From NCBI RefSeq assembly GCF_029360805.1, contig NZ_JARKNC010000002.1:227978-291977 (forward strand): a stretch of 64,000 nt of DNA, given 5' to 3'. The stretch is from Daejeonella sp. JGW-45. GTDB lineage: Bacteria; Bacteroidota; Bacteroidia; Sphingobacteriales; Sphingobacteriaceae. This document shows positions 27,786 through 36,390 of this stretch, in pieces. Under the pieces are notes generated by a model. It saw only the letters and a program-made list of their open reading frames with translations, did no database searches and was not told the origin of the DNA. The translations under genes were made by a program, and so were the position numbers. Each line of letters starts with the position of its first letter. Position 1 is the stretch's first letter.

Positions 27786-28670
27786 TTTATCACATGCGAC
27801 CACCTTCAGGGTCGGGTAACGCATTAAATAATTTTCTATAAACATTCGACTCCTTCGGAGTCAGCGAACTGCCTTAAGATATTGCATTAACAAAAGGACA
27901 TCAAATTCCTTAAATATCAAATTCCTTGAATAACGACATTGCCCGAAAGTGGTCACATGTTTATAGATGAAATCATTATAATCCTTTTTTCCGACCCCCG
28001 AAGGCGGTCACGTGTTTATAGATGAAATCATTACAATCCTTTTTCCGACCCCGAAGGTGGTCACATGTTTATAGATGAAATCATTATAATCCTTTTACCC
28101 GACCCCGAAGGTGGTCGTATCTGCCGGATTGAATGATAAGGTGTTTATCACATGCGACCCCGACCGAACGGTGTTCTCCCGGCGGGCTCCTTCGGGGGTC
28201 GGGAAAACGCACTAAATAATTTTCTATAAACATTCGACTCCTTCGGAGTCAGCGAACTGCCTTAAGATATTGCATTTAACAAAAGGACATCAAATTCCTT
28301 AAATATCAAATTCCTTAAATAATGACATTGCCCGAAGGTGGTCATACGTGCCTGACAATTTACATGCGATCGTCTTTGGGCAATGTCATTAAGTTGTCTA
28401 CCCACTTATGTCAGCGAAAAATTGGAATCTCTGTAAATATGTTCTATGCTTTGCATTGATGCATTGCCAACTTAAAAAAAAAAACGTCCCTCTGTTAAAA
28501 TACAAGCAGGTTTGACCCCGAAGGTGCCCGCCCGGATGAACGCCGTTCGGACGGGGTCACATGTTTATAGATGAAATCATTATAATCCATTTTTCCGACC
28601 CCGAAGGTGGTCGCATGTTTATAGATGAAATCATCATTATCCTTTTTTCCGACCCCGAAGGTGGTCGCAT
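27786..28670. repeat. hairpin-repeat cluster 1 (GACCCCGAAGG...GGTC + ATGTTTATAG family)
   Basis: The 1106-bp gap 27627-28732 contains no convincing gene and is mostly repeats. Units of about 54 bp, each a GACCCCGAAGGTGGTC-like hairpin plus CATGTTTATAGATGAAATCATTA, repeat with hairpin ends starting at 27951, 28006, 28059 and 28113, and again at 28555, 28609 and 28663. A larger block (27786-27950) recurs diverged at 28144-28343. A 45-bp composite hairpin occurs forward at 28514-28558 and inverted at 28156-28200. A long imperfect hairpin spans 28321-28390 (13-bp perfect ends). Base changes in the stems tend to be paired. No transposase is nearby. Confidence 0.85.
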
Positions 28671-28675
28671 GTTTT

Positions 28676-28703
28676 CAGCTTTCAGTTTTCAGTTTTCAGT
28701 TTT
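28676..28703. repeat. heptanucleotide tandem array 4 (CAGTTTT unit)
   Basis: Four 7-base units, CAGCTTT then CAGTTTT three times, lie downstream of the FAD-oxidoreductase stop codon, between it and repeat cluster 1. Confidence 0.75.
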
Positions 28704-28705
28704 CC

Positions 28706-28723
28706 ACCCGATAGCTATCGGGT
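28706..28723. other. 18-bp perfect palindrome
   Basis: ACCCGATAGCTATCGGGT is a perfect palindrome 10 bp beyond the stop of the FAD-oxidoreductase gene. A sister copy with a paired change, ATCCGATAGCTATCGGAT, is at 30568-30585. Possible protein-binding site or remnant of a dispersed palindromic repeat. Confidence 0.6.
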
Positions 28724-28732
28724 CTCACCCCC

Positions 28733-30334
28733 CTAGTTCCCCAAAATCTGCTCATCCTTCAGCAGCTGCTCCTTCAGCCTCTCATAACTGATATCCTGAA
28801 CCGCCTTATTTTCATCGATAGCATGAACTGCTGCCGTTGCCGCGCTCTGTCCCAGGATCATGAATACCGGCTCCATCCGTATCGATCCAAATGCGATGTG
28901 CGATGAGGACAAGGATACCGGAACCAGTAAGTTGCTGCATTCGGCCTTTTTAGGAGTAATTGACTTATATGAAATCGGGTACGGCTTAAAACCGCCGATC
29001 TCGACATTACCCTCGTTCTTTACCATCCCGTTCACTACGATACGCTGAATGTTATGGCTGTCCATGGTATAGGCCGCCATGCCTACCGGGTCTTCTATAA
29101 CCCTTTTACCGGTAACATTGTGCTCGGTCATTACATACTCCCCGATCATCCGTCTTCCCTCGCGCACATAGAGCTGCGGGGTGAAGTTTTTATTGCCCAC
29201 GTACTCATCCTTCGGGTAACCCCATTTAGCGACAAAGTTGCGAAGGGTATCCGGTACCCGCTTATCGCTCACAAAGAAATACAGCAGGCCCTTCGTATAG
29301 GTCAGGTGATCATTAAAGATCCTCCGGCGCTCTTCAAAGCTAGCCTCAGGCCAGCTGAAGTTCATCCCGATCATGTCGGTCGAGAAGCCTCCCCGGTTAT
29401 TGATATCGGTTTTTCGCCCGGGCATGTTGCTCCATATAAAGTAATCGTTGATCTTTCTCATGTTAGGCTGGGCATCAAACAAGCGTACCAGCAGCTCGTA
29501 TTTAGAAGCGTCGTACCCCTTTGGCTTTTTGATCGGGATTCTGTTCGCGGGATCATCCGTCAGACAGATCCTGAAATTATAAGCCTGCACCTTTTTATCG
29601 CCCTCGCCCTGAGGCCGGGCCGTATCAGTACTTATGCCCCAGACCAAACCGCTGGCGGGATCTCCGGGAATCTTATAAGGGCTCACATTGTCCGGGAACT
29701 GGTGGAACCCGGAACGTTTATGGTATTCAGGCAGCTGAAAGCCGCTGTGATTCTCGTTGTAAACACGGTTATCTTCGCGGCCTACGGTGTAAGAAACCCC
29801 TGCAAGCGCCAGGAGATCGCCTTCATAGGTGCAATCCAGAAACACTTTAGCGCTGATGATCTGGCTTTGCTTTGCCGGGCCATAGGTATTTACCAGCTTA
29901 ACCTGGGTGATCTTCGCGCCATCCTTGACCACTTCAGAGATCCGCCGGTTATAGATCACCGGCATATTGCCCTCCTTAATATAACCGGCAAACAGCTTCG
30001 AAGCCGCACTGGGTTCAAACACCCAGGATTCGTCCTCACCGTAAAACTTGCCCAGCTGCCGGTAGAACTGCCGGGAAAGGCCGCCAATTACCTGCTTGTT
30101 GCCGATGTCGGTTTGCCCCAGCCCCCCGGATGAGAGTCCGCCTATATGGCTGTCGGGAGCAATGATGACCACCGTTTTACCCATTTTCCGGGCAGTGTGA
30201 GCAGCAATCACTCCTGCAGAGGTGCCCCCGTAAATGGCAATGTCGTAGGTGAGGTTATTTTCTTTAGGCTGGCTGCTGGCAGGAGAGATGAAGCAGCAGG
30301 TTATTAGCGCGATTAAAATGGTTCTCTTCATCAT
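28733..30334 (-). CDS. secreted FAD-dependent oxidoreductase
   Basis: The 533-residue protein has a signal peptide (about 1-21, ending ASS-Q) followed at once by a Rossmann FAD-binding motif (YDIAIYGGTSAGVIAA, with the glycines at 36, 37 and 41) and the family's GGLSSGGLGQTD segment. This matches the FAD_oxidored group, exported flavoproteins common in Bacteroidota and Planctomycetota polysaccharide loci. Some oxidise or dehydrogenate sugars, but the substrate is unknown here. Two ATGs stand side by side at the start (30334 and 30331). It is isolated between repeat regions and transcribed toward repeat cluster 1, so it may or may not belong to the polysaccharide locus. Confidence 0.85.
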   Translation of the reverse strand: MMKRTILIALITCCFISPASSQPKENNLTYDIAIYGGTSAGVIAAHTARKMGKTVVIIAPDSHIGGLSSGGLGQTDIGNKQVIGGLSRQFYRQLGKFYGEDESWVFEPSAASKLFAGYIKEGNMPVIYNRRISEVVKDGAKITQVKLVNTYGPAKQSQIISAKVFLDCTYEGDLLALAGVSYTVGREDNRVYNENHSGFQLPEYHKRSGFHQFPDNVSPYKIPGDPASGLVWGISTDTARPQGEGDKKVQAYNFRICLTDDPANRIPIKKPKGYDASKYELLVRLFDAQPNMRKINDYFIWSNMPGRKTDINNRGGFSTDMIGMNFSWPEASFEERRRIFNDHLTYTKGLLYFFVSDKRVPDTLRNFVAKWGYPKDEYVGNKNFTPQLYVREGRRMIGEYVMTEHNVTGKRVIEDPVGMAAYTMDSHNIQRIVVNGMVKNEGNVEIGGFKPYPISYKSITPKKAECSNLLVPVSLSSSHIAFGSIRMEPVFMILGQSAATAAVHAIDENKAVQDISYERLKEQLLKDEQILGN

Positions 30335-30396
30335 TTTGTTTTCAGGAGTCTAGGTTGTTTGTGCAGAGGAAGATAGGAAATATTTTTAATTAGTTG

Positions 30397-30998
30397 TTCC
30401 CGCTCGTGCCGCGGGAGGGGCACCTACTTTTTTCTGCAGGCAAAAAAGTAAGCAAAAAGCCCGCGCCTTCCTGATATTTGTTGTAAATGCACGCTTTCTC
30501 CTGTGGGTGCAATCCGAGCCGTGTCAGTGTTGGTGCAGAAGCGAACGAATGTACAACACTTCTCCGGATCCGATAGCTATCGGATGCTTGACCGCAGTGG
30601 AAATTTGAATGTTTGTGCAAGGATAAAGCGCACCTTTACTGCCAAATCTCAGGAGGGCGAGTTCTGCAACCTGCAGTGACAGAAGATGAATTAATGTTAG
30701 CTACCCACCGTACCCACCGTAAGCTCCCAGATATCCACATCGTTATATCTTGATTCGCATGCTCGTTTCCAGAGCGGGCCGCAGGCCGGCCCCATCTACA
30801 CCAGCCAACGCCATGTACGTTTCTAAGGCCTCAGCACTAAATCCCCGTTCAGCTCTCGTTCCGCATCGGCTGGTGCGGCAACTTCAGGCCAAGCCCCAGC
30901 AGAAACTTCCAAAGCATCAGGCGCAGCGGTGGGGTTTTGGTCCTTTTGACCTACAGCAAAAGGACTAGGCCCTCCCGCGGCTATGAGCGGGGCGGGAA
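30397..30998. mobile_element. about 600-bp element with inverted ends and hairpins, no gene (MITE-like)
   Basis: The 787-bp gap before the ABC locus holds a symmetric element. The left end has TTCCCGC (30397-30403) and CCGCGGGAGGG (30409-30419); the right end has the inverted forms CCCTCCCGCGG (30970-30980) and GCGGGAA (30992-30998). Just inside each end is a hairpin of the same shape: 9-bp stem at 30425-30450 and 9-bp stem at 30940-30965, with different bases. The middle carries an 18-bp palindrome (30568-30585) and no credible reading frame. It resembles a non-autonomous mobile or dispersed element. I cannot see a target-site duplication with certainty. Confidence 0.5.
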
Positions 30999-31127
30999 TT
31001 AGATTTTAGTACCGCCGGCACGAGCCGGGCATTCCATCACATTATTCCCCCCTTTCATCACAATTTAATGCTAATTTTCCCTCAAGCCTTTATTCTTGTT
31101 CCTTCGTAGAGAAACACTGTATTGAAT

Positions 31128-32054
31128 ATGGAATATCCCAAAATAAGCTTGTCCATCCGTAATGTTTCAAAGACCTATTCCAATGGAATAAAAGCATTAA
31201 CGGATATCTCCCTTCAGATCCCGGCAGGCATGTACGGACTGCTGGGCCCGAACGGCGCGGGCAAATCTACACTCATGCGCACCCTGGCCACCTTGCAGGA
31301 CCCGGATGAAGGGCAGATCTTCCTGGGTGATGTGGATGTAGTGAACCAGAAAGATGAACTGCGCAAGACCCTGGGCTACCTTCCTCAGGATTTCGGACTG
31401 ATCAGAAATGTAAGTGCGGAGAAGCTGCTCGATCATTTTGCCATCCTCAAAGGGATCACCCAAAGCGCATCGCGCAGGGAAGTGGTGGAACACCTCCTCA
31501 AACAGACCAACCTCTGGGATAAGCGGAAGCAGCAACTGAACGGCTTTTCCGGCGGCATGAAACAGCGTTTCGGTGTGGCTGTGGCGCTGCTCGGCGATCC
31601 TAAACTGCTTATTGTCGATGAGCCTACCGCGGGCCTTGACCCGGCCGAGCGCGTCCGCTTTCTGAACCTGCTGAGCGAGCTGGGTGAAAACAGCGTGGTG
31701 ATCCTGTCGACGCACATCGTGGAGGACGTTTCCGAACTGTGCACCCGCATGGCCATTATTGATAAAGGCAGGATCCTGCTGGAAGCCGAACCGCTGCAGG
31801 CTGTCCGCGAATTAAGAGGCAAGGTTTGGCGCCGCCTGATCGATAAAAGCCAGCTTAAAGAGCTCGAACAGAATCACCAGGTCATCTCCACCAAACTCCT
31901 GAGCGGACAGACGGTGGTTCATGCCTTCAGTGATACCGCCCCCGGACCCGGCTTTGAAGCAGTAGGGCCCGACCTGGAGGATGTTTATTTTAGCACCATG
32001 TCGGGGTACTACCCTTCACCGGGCAGCCGTGCAGGGAAGGAGCAGCAGCCATGA
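31128..32054 (+). CDS. ABC transporter ATP-binding protein
   Basis: I chose the ATG at 31128; a TTG at 31122 would add two residues. Numbered from 31122, the Walker A motif GPNGAGKST is at 42-50, the signature FSGGMKQR at 142-149, Walker B LLIVDEP at 162-168, and a switch His in LSTHIVED follows. The C-terminal part is typical of ABC-2 exporter ATPases. It overlaps the following permease/peptidase gene by 4 bp (ATGA), so the two form one transporter of unknown substrate. G+C content and codon choice are clearly higher here than in the polysaccharide locus. Confidence 0.93.
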   Translation: MEYPKISLSIRNVSKTYSNGIKALTDISLQIPAGMYGLLGPNGAGKSTLMRTLATLQDPDEGQIFLGDVDVVNQKDELRKTLGYLPQDFGLIRNVSAEKLLDHFAILKGITQSASRREVVEHLLKQTNLWDKRKQQLNGFSGGMKQRFGVAVALLGDPKLLIVDEPTAGLDPAERVRFLNLLSELGENSVVILSTHIVEDVSELCTRMAIIDKGRILLEAEPLQAVRELRGKVWRRLIDKSQLKELEQNHQVISTKLLSGQTVVHAFSDTAPGPGFEAVGPDLEDVYFSTMSGYYPSPGSRAGKEQQP

Positions 32055-35000
32055 TCTTTCGTGAGATCTTCCGCTTCGAGATCTGGTACCAGTTAAGGCG
32101 GCCCTCCACCTGGATATTTTTCCTTGCCCTTACCGGCCTTAACTTCATGGTAATTGGAGACCTGGCAGATTCGGTGCGTTCCGTGGAGAACCAGTTGTTC
32201 ACCGCTCCCATCATTATCGCCCAGTTTTCCGCTTACTCTGGCAATATCGGCCTCCTGCTGATCGCCGCCCTGACTGGCGATGGTGCGATGCGCGATATTA
32301 ATGCACGCATCGATCCCCTGATCTACACCACCCCCATTTCAAAACCCGCGTATTTAGGCGGCCGCTTTCTCGGCACGGCATGCCTCTCCGCGGGACTGAT
32401 CATTGTCGCCGGATGGCTCAGCCTATGGCTGGCCGCCTGCACCAAAACGATCGACGCGGAAAGCATCGGTCCGTTTATTCCATCCGCATACCTCCAGGCT
32501 GCGCTCTTTATCGCCCTGCCGAATGTGATAATAGCCACCGCGGCGATGTATACCAGCGCGCTGCTTAGCAGGCAGGCCATGGCTGCCTACCTGGGCGCCC
32601 TGCTGATCGTAATTTTGAGCACCTTCAGCATGGAACTCTCAGGAAATAACCGGGAGGTAGCGCGACTGATCGACCCATCGGGGATCGTTATACTGGAAGC
32701 GTTTGGCAAGACCCTCACGCCACAGAATATGAATACAGAAGAGCTGTCAGTCGGCACGCCGCTGTTCGGTAACAGGATACTCTGGCTGGCGATATCCCTG
32801 ATGACAGCGGTTTTCACATTCCGGCAATTCCGGTTTTCAAACAGGCGCGGCAGAAGGAGAAATAAAGCCGCAGCATTGGCCGATGAAGACCTGCGCGGTA
32901 AAATAAAGCCGCTGGCAGCGATGTCAGAGCCCGTTCGCAGCCTTGATCTTCGGGCCAGGATCTACCAGGTGCGCGCACTGTCCTGGAGTTTTTTTATGGA
33001 ATTCCTGAAAAGCCCCATGGTACTGATCCTCCCGGTGATCGGCATTTACGCCTTTATCCTCATCCCAAACATTTCCGCCGGTCCGATGATGGTCCCTATC
33101 CTGCCCACCACCGGGCGCATGAACTTTTTCCTGAATCATTCAGCGCTGCAGATCATCCTGGTGATCCCGGTATCCTTTCTCGCCGGACAACTGGTTTGGC
33201 GGGAGCGTGATTCACGGAGCAGCGAAATCTCGGATGCCTTGCCGGTTCCCAACGCGGTCATCATTCTGAGCAAGTATGCAGGGCTGATCCTGATCCTGCT
33301 CAGCATCCAGCTGACCTTACTGCTTGCGGCGATGGCACTGCAGGCATCGCAGGGATATTACGAATTCGAAATCGCAGCCTATCTCAGGGAGCTCTTTGTG
33401 TTCCAGCTGGCGGAGCACCTGACCATCGCCGCAGCGATAGTCTTCATCCATGTGCTGATCAACCAGAAATATGTTGCGCACCTGGTGGTCTTTATCTTTT
33501 ATCTGTATACCGCCATTCCCCGGCGCTTCGGCATCGAACATAAACTCCTGATCTTTAATTCCGACAGCGGCTTAGCCCATTCTGCCTTCTATGACCAGAG
33601 CCCTTTCCTCCCGGGATGGATACTCTTTAAACTCTACTGGATCGCATGGGGCATCCTCCTGCTCATCGTGGCAACACATCTTTTGCCGAGGGGCCGCGAG
33701 CTGAACTATTCCCGCCGGCTATCGCAGTCATGGACCGGCATGAGAACATCGCGGCTCAGCCGGCTTGCCCTGGTCCTGCTGATCAGCACGGGAGGCCTCC
33801 TGTTTTATAATACCAATATCCTGCACGACTATGTGACGCGCAAAGAAAAGATCGCCGCGCAGGCCAGCTATGAGCGTCAATACGCGCAGTATAAGCAAGT
33901 ACCCCAGCCCTACCACACCGCCACCAAACTGGATATTGAGATCTATCCGCGGAAGCAGGAAGCCGTCATCTCGGGCCATTACCTGCTAAAAAATGGCAGC
34001 AAGAACGAAATGGATTCGATCCACATTGTACCCGCACCGGAAGTAAGCACCAGCGGCATCCGTTTCAACAGAACAGCCCGCCTCCTGCTGAACGATAAAA
34101 AGCAGGGCTACCTGATCTACCTGCTCGAAGAACCGCTGCAGCCGGGCGAGCTGCTGCAGATGAATTTTACGGTACGTTATACGCAGTCAGGCTTTTCTAA
34201 TGAGGGGATTAAGACCGATGTGCTCCCTAACGGCAGCTATTTCGGCAGCTCGGACTGGCTGCCGGCGATCGGCTACCAGGAAAGCCGGGAGATCACTGAT
34301 GCCGCTGCGCGGGAAGACCATGGACTGCCAAAGCTGCAGCCGGCATTAAGCATCGCGCAGGATCCCGCTGCCCGGTACGACCGAAGTGGTATGGAGAAGA
34401 TTAGCTTTGAGGCAACGATCGGCACCGCCGCCGGGCAGCTCGCCCTGGCACCGGGCTCGCTGAAACGCACCTGGTCTGAAAATGACCGGCGATACGCGCA
34501 TTATGTAAGCGAGAAGCCCATCCGGAACGCCTATCATATTTACTCCGCAGATTACCGGGTCCGGAATTCCAGCTGGCAGTCTAAGGAACTGAATATTTTC
34601 CATCATCCTTCCAGCACACTGAATCTCGGCCAGATCGGGAAGGCAATGAGTGCTTCCCTGGACTACTATTCCAGGAACTTTAGTCCCTATGAGTTTAGCG
34701 AGCTGCGGATGGTTGAGTACGCCGATCCCGGAACAGGGGGCATATCGCTGCCCGGGTCCATTGGCTACTCCACGAATTTCGCCTTGCTGAACACCGCGAA
34801 CGACGTGCGGGGCTTCGACCTCCCGTTTGCCGTGACAGCGCATGAGATCGCCCATCAATGGTGGCCTCACCAACTGGGTGCCGCCCGGGTGGCAGGCAGG
34901 GCGCTCATCACCGAAAGCCTGGCCTGGTACAGCGCCCTGGGAGTGGTGGAACAAACCTATGGATCTCAGCATCTCCGGAACCTGCTGGATGCCATGAGAA

Positions 35001-35602
35001 CGGCATACCTGGCGCCAAGGAGCAGGGCCGGCGTGCCGCTTCTCGAGTCGGCCGACAGCTTTGACGCCTACCGCCGGGGACCCTTTGCCATGTATGCCCT
35101 AAGGGAATATATCGGTGAAGAACAAATGAACCTGGCGCTGAGAAAGCTGCTGTACAATTTCCGGTCGGGCGAGCCGCCCTACGCCACTTCACAGGATTTA
35201 TATTCAGAAGTCCGGGCAGTGACTCCCGACTCGGTCCAATACCTGTTGAAAGACCTTTTTGAAACCAACACCTTCTGGGACCTGGCGACCAGGCGTGCCG
35301 CTGCGCGGAAGACCAACAAGGGGAACTGGCAGCTTACCCTGGACGTGACGGCAAAAAAGTCGAAAGTTGATCCGGCCGGGGCCGAAACCGCCCTGCCCAT
35401 GAACGACCTGATCGAGATTGGCGTCTTCGCACGCGGCAAAGAGGGTCGCCGAACACCCCTGTACCTGAAAAAGCACCGTATCCGTACCGGCGCAAACCGC
35501 ATTATCATAAACGTAGCCGCCCGGCCCGCTGAAGCCGGCATCGATCCGAGGCATTTGCTGGTGGATACGGATATGGGGGATAATGTTGGGGAGGTGAAGT
35601 GA
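32051..35602 (+). CDS. fused ABC-2-type permease / M1-family aminopeptidase
   Basis: The 1183-residue protein has a membrane half (about 1-590) with two blocks of spans resembling duplicated ABC-2 permeases, then an exported-side M1 peptidase half (about 610-1070). The zinc site is HEIAH (His931, Glu932, His935) with the third ligand Glu955 in ITESLAWYSALG, one residue further away than the usual 18-residue gap; this seems normal for this fused subfamily. With the overlapping ATPase it makes an ABC system with a peptidase attached. Such fusions are known in Bacteroidota, but their substrate is not established to my knowledge. A heptamer array starts 2 bp after the stop codon. Confidence 0.9.
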   Translation: MIFREIFRFEIWYQLRRPSTWIFFLALTGLNFMVIGDLADSVRSVENQLFTAPIIIAQFSAYSGNIGLLLIAALTGDGAMRDINARIDPLIYTTPISKPAYLGGRFLGTACLSAGLIIVAGWLSLWLAACTKTIDAESIGPFIPSAYLQAALFIALPNVIIATAAMYTSALLSRQAMAAYLGALLIVILSTFSMELSGNNREVARLIDPSGIVILEAFGKTLTPQNMNTEELSVGTPLFGNRILWLAISLMTAVFTFRQFRFSNRRGRRRNKAAALADEDLRGKIKPLAAMSEPVRSLDLRARIYQVRALSWSFFMEFLKSPMVLILPVIGIYAFILIPNISAGPMMVPILPTTGRMNFFLNHSALQIILVIPVSFLAGQLVWRERDSRSSEISDALPVPNAVIILSKYAGLILILLSIQLTLLLAAMALQASQGYYEFEIAAYLRELFVFQLAEHLTIAAAIVFIHVLINQKYVAHLVVFIFYLYTAIPRRFGIEHKLLIFNSDSGLAHSAFYDQSPFLPGWILFKLYWIAWGILLLIVATHLLPRGRELNYSRRLSQSWTGMRTSRLSRLALVLLISTGGLLFYNTNILHDYVTRKEKIAAQASYERQYAQYKQVPQPYHTATKLDIEIYPRKQEAVISGHYLLKNGSKNEMDSIHIVPAPEVSTSGIRFNRTARLLLNDKKQGYLIYLLEEPLQPGELLQMNFTVRYTQSGFSNEGIKTDVLPNGSYFGSSDWLPAIGYQESREITDAAAREDHGLPKLQPALSIAQDPAARYDRSGMEKISFEATIGTAAGQLALAPGSLKRTWSENDRRYAHYVSEKPIRNAYHIYSADYRVRNSSWQSKELNIFHHPSSTLNLGQIGKAMSASLDYYSRNFSPYEFSELRMVEYADPGTGGISLPGSIGYSTNFALLNTANDVRGFDLPFAVTAHEIAHQWWPHQLGAARVAGRALITESLAWYSALGVVEQTYGSQHLRNLLDAMRTAYLAPRSRAGVPLLESADSFDAYRRGPFAMYALREYIGEEQMNLALRKLLYNFRSGEPPYATSQDLYSEVRAVTPDSVQYLLKDLFETNTFWDLATRRAAARKTNKGNWQLTLDVTAKKSKVDPAGAETALPMNDLIEIGVFARGKEGRRTPLYLKKHRIRTGANRIIINVAARPAEAGIDPRHLLVDTDMGDNVGEVK

Positions 35603-35603
35603 G

Positions 35604-35631
35604 GGTATGAGGTATGAGGTATGAGGCTGGG
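35604..35631. repeat. heptanucleotide tandem array 5 (GGTATGA unit)
   Basis: Three GGTATGA units and a degenerate fourth (GGCTGGG) begin 2 bp after the stop codon of the permease/peptidase gene. Confidence 0.75.
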
Positions 35632-35654
35632 CGGAGAGGGTTCTCCCCCGATAG

Positions 35655-35675
35655 GTCCCGGGTCGAGCCCGGGAC
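35655..35675. terminator. possible stem-loop terminator
   Basis: GTCCCGGG pairs with CCCGGGAC around a 5-base loop, about 50 bp after the ABC/M1 stop codon. No T run follows, so it may only protect the 3' end of the mRNA. Confidence 0.4.
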
Positions 35676-35876
35676 AGGTCTCGTCATGGGCATGCGTAGC
35701 ATATGCCTGGTGATATATCCATTTTACTTGAATTCAAACGTCCAGCACAGCTTTACCCTATCAGTTACGTCCGTAGAAGCTCGCTGCTCAATTCTCGCTT
35801 CTCAAAAAAAACTTTTAGCAGAGTCTTCATATTACCGCCTATTTCGCGTTCGGTGCTTTTGTTGCCTGGTATATGA

Positions 35877-36208
35877 TCATTTGAGCTCGTCGTATTTTTT
35901 TGCTGTGCCTTTTGATTTATCAATGGGATACTTGGCGGCGTTCTTTTCAATCTTGGTGTTGACTATTTCCTCAATATCCAAATCATATTTTCTGCCAGAA
36001 GCAAAGCGTAGGCAAAAACATCGGCTAGTTCTTCTTTTACTTTTTCGAGGTCTGCATCCTCTGAGTTTTTCCATAGAAATAACTCGTTGAGTTCTGCGGC
36101 CTCTATAGATAGTGCAAGTGCTAGATCTTTTGGGTTGTGGAGCTGGGCCCAGTCGCGGTCGTTTCGGAATTTGATGAGTTTTGCTTGGAGGGATTGCCAG
36201 GTGTTCAT
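35877..36208 (-). pseudogene. MazG-like nucleotide pyrophosphohydrolase, frameshifted
   Basis: Starting at the ATG 36208, the frame reads MNTWQSLQAKLIKFRNDRDW, then the MazG-type helices SIEAAELNELFLW and KEELADVFAYALLLAE with the EExx(12)Exx D acidic pattern. The expected continuation, KYDLDIEEIVNTKIEKNAAKYP and a GTAKKY tail, is present but in another frame. The break is at a run of four T on the plus strand (35988-35991); one extra base there would restore a 110-residue protein. The family hydrolyses non-canonical or excess NTPs. A homopolymer sequencing error, a real recent mutation or slippage could each explain it. As read, the protein ends early after 81 residues. Confidence 0.8.
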
Positions 36209-36390
36209 GATGCAATATAAATGTTTTGAAATTACACGCAAACTTTAGGAATGATCTTAATACCCACCCCAATTCCTGCCCGTCGTATTGAGTGTCCTTA
36301 AAAATGTAAAGTAGGTTAAACAGTAAATTCCTAACAATATGCGGCCTAGCTTACAGTTTAGAACATGTAATACAAGCCAATAGGAGATGA

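Noticed and set aside
27950-28120. CRISPR-like array with 54-bp period
   Set aside because: The sequences between the hairpins are nearly the same from unit to unit, there are no cas genes, and the same units occur in other places with other spacers.
28561-28791. Open frame translating the hairpin repeats (76 codons)
   Set aside because: The periodic peptide merely reflects the DNA repeat; there is no independent coding evidence.
29054-30133. Long plus-strand open frame (359 codons)
   Set aside because: It lies wholly opposite the FAD-oxidoreductase gene, which has clear family motifs; the antisense protein has no recognisable domain.
30390-30620. Minus-strand open frame of 76 codons in the inverted-end element
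   Set aside because: It runs through the repeat arm, has no start context or domain, and is better explained as part of the non-coding element.
34346-34972. Minus-strand open frame of 208 codons
   Set aside because: It is antisense to the M1 peptidase domain in G+C-rich DNA, where long chance frames are expected.
35614-36090. Plus-strand open frame of 158 codons
   Set aside because: It crosses a heptamer array, a hairpin and the opposite strand of the MazG-like gene, without any domain.
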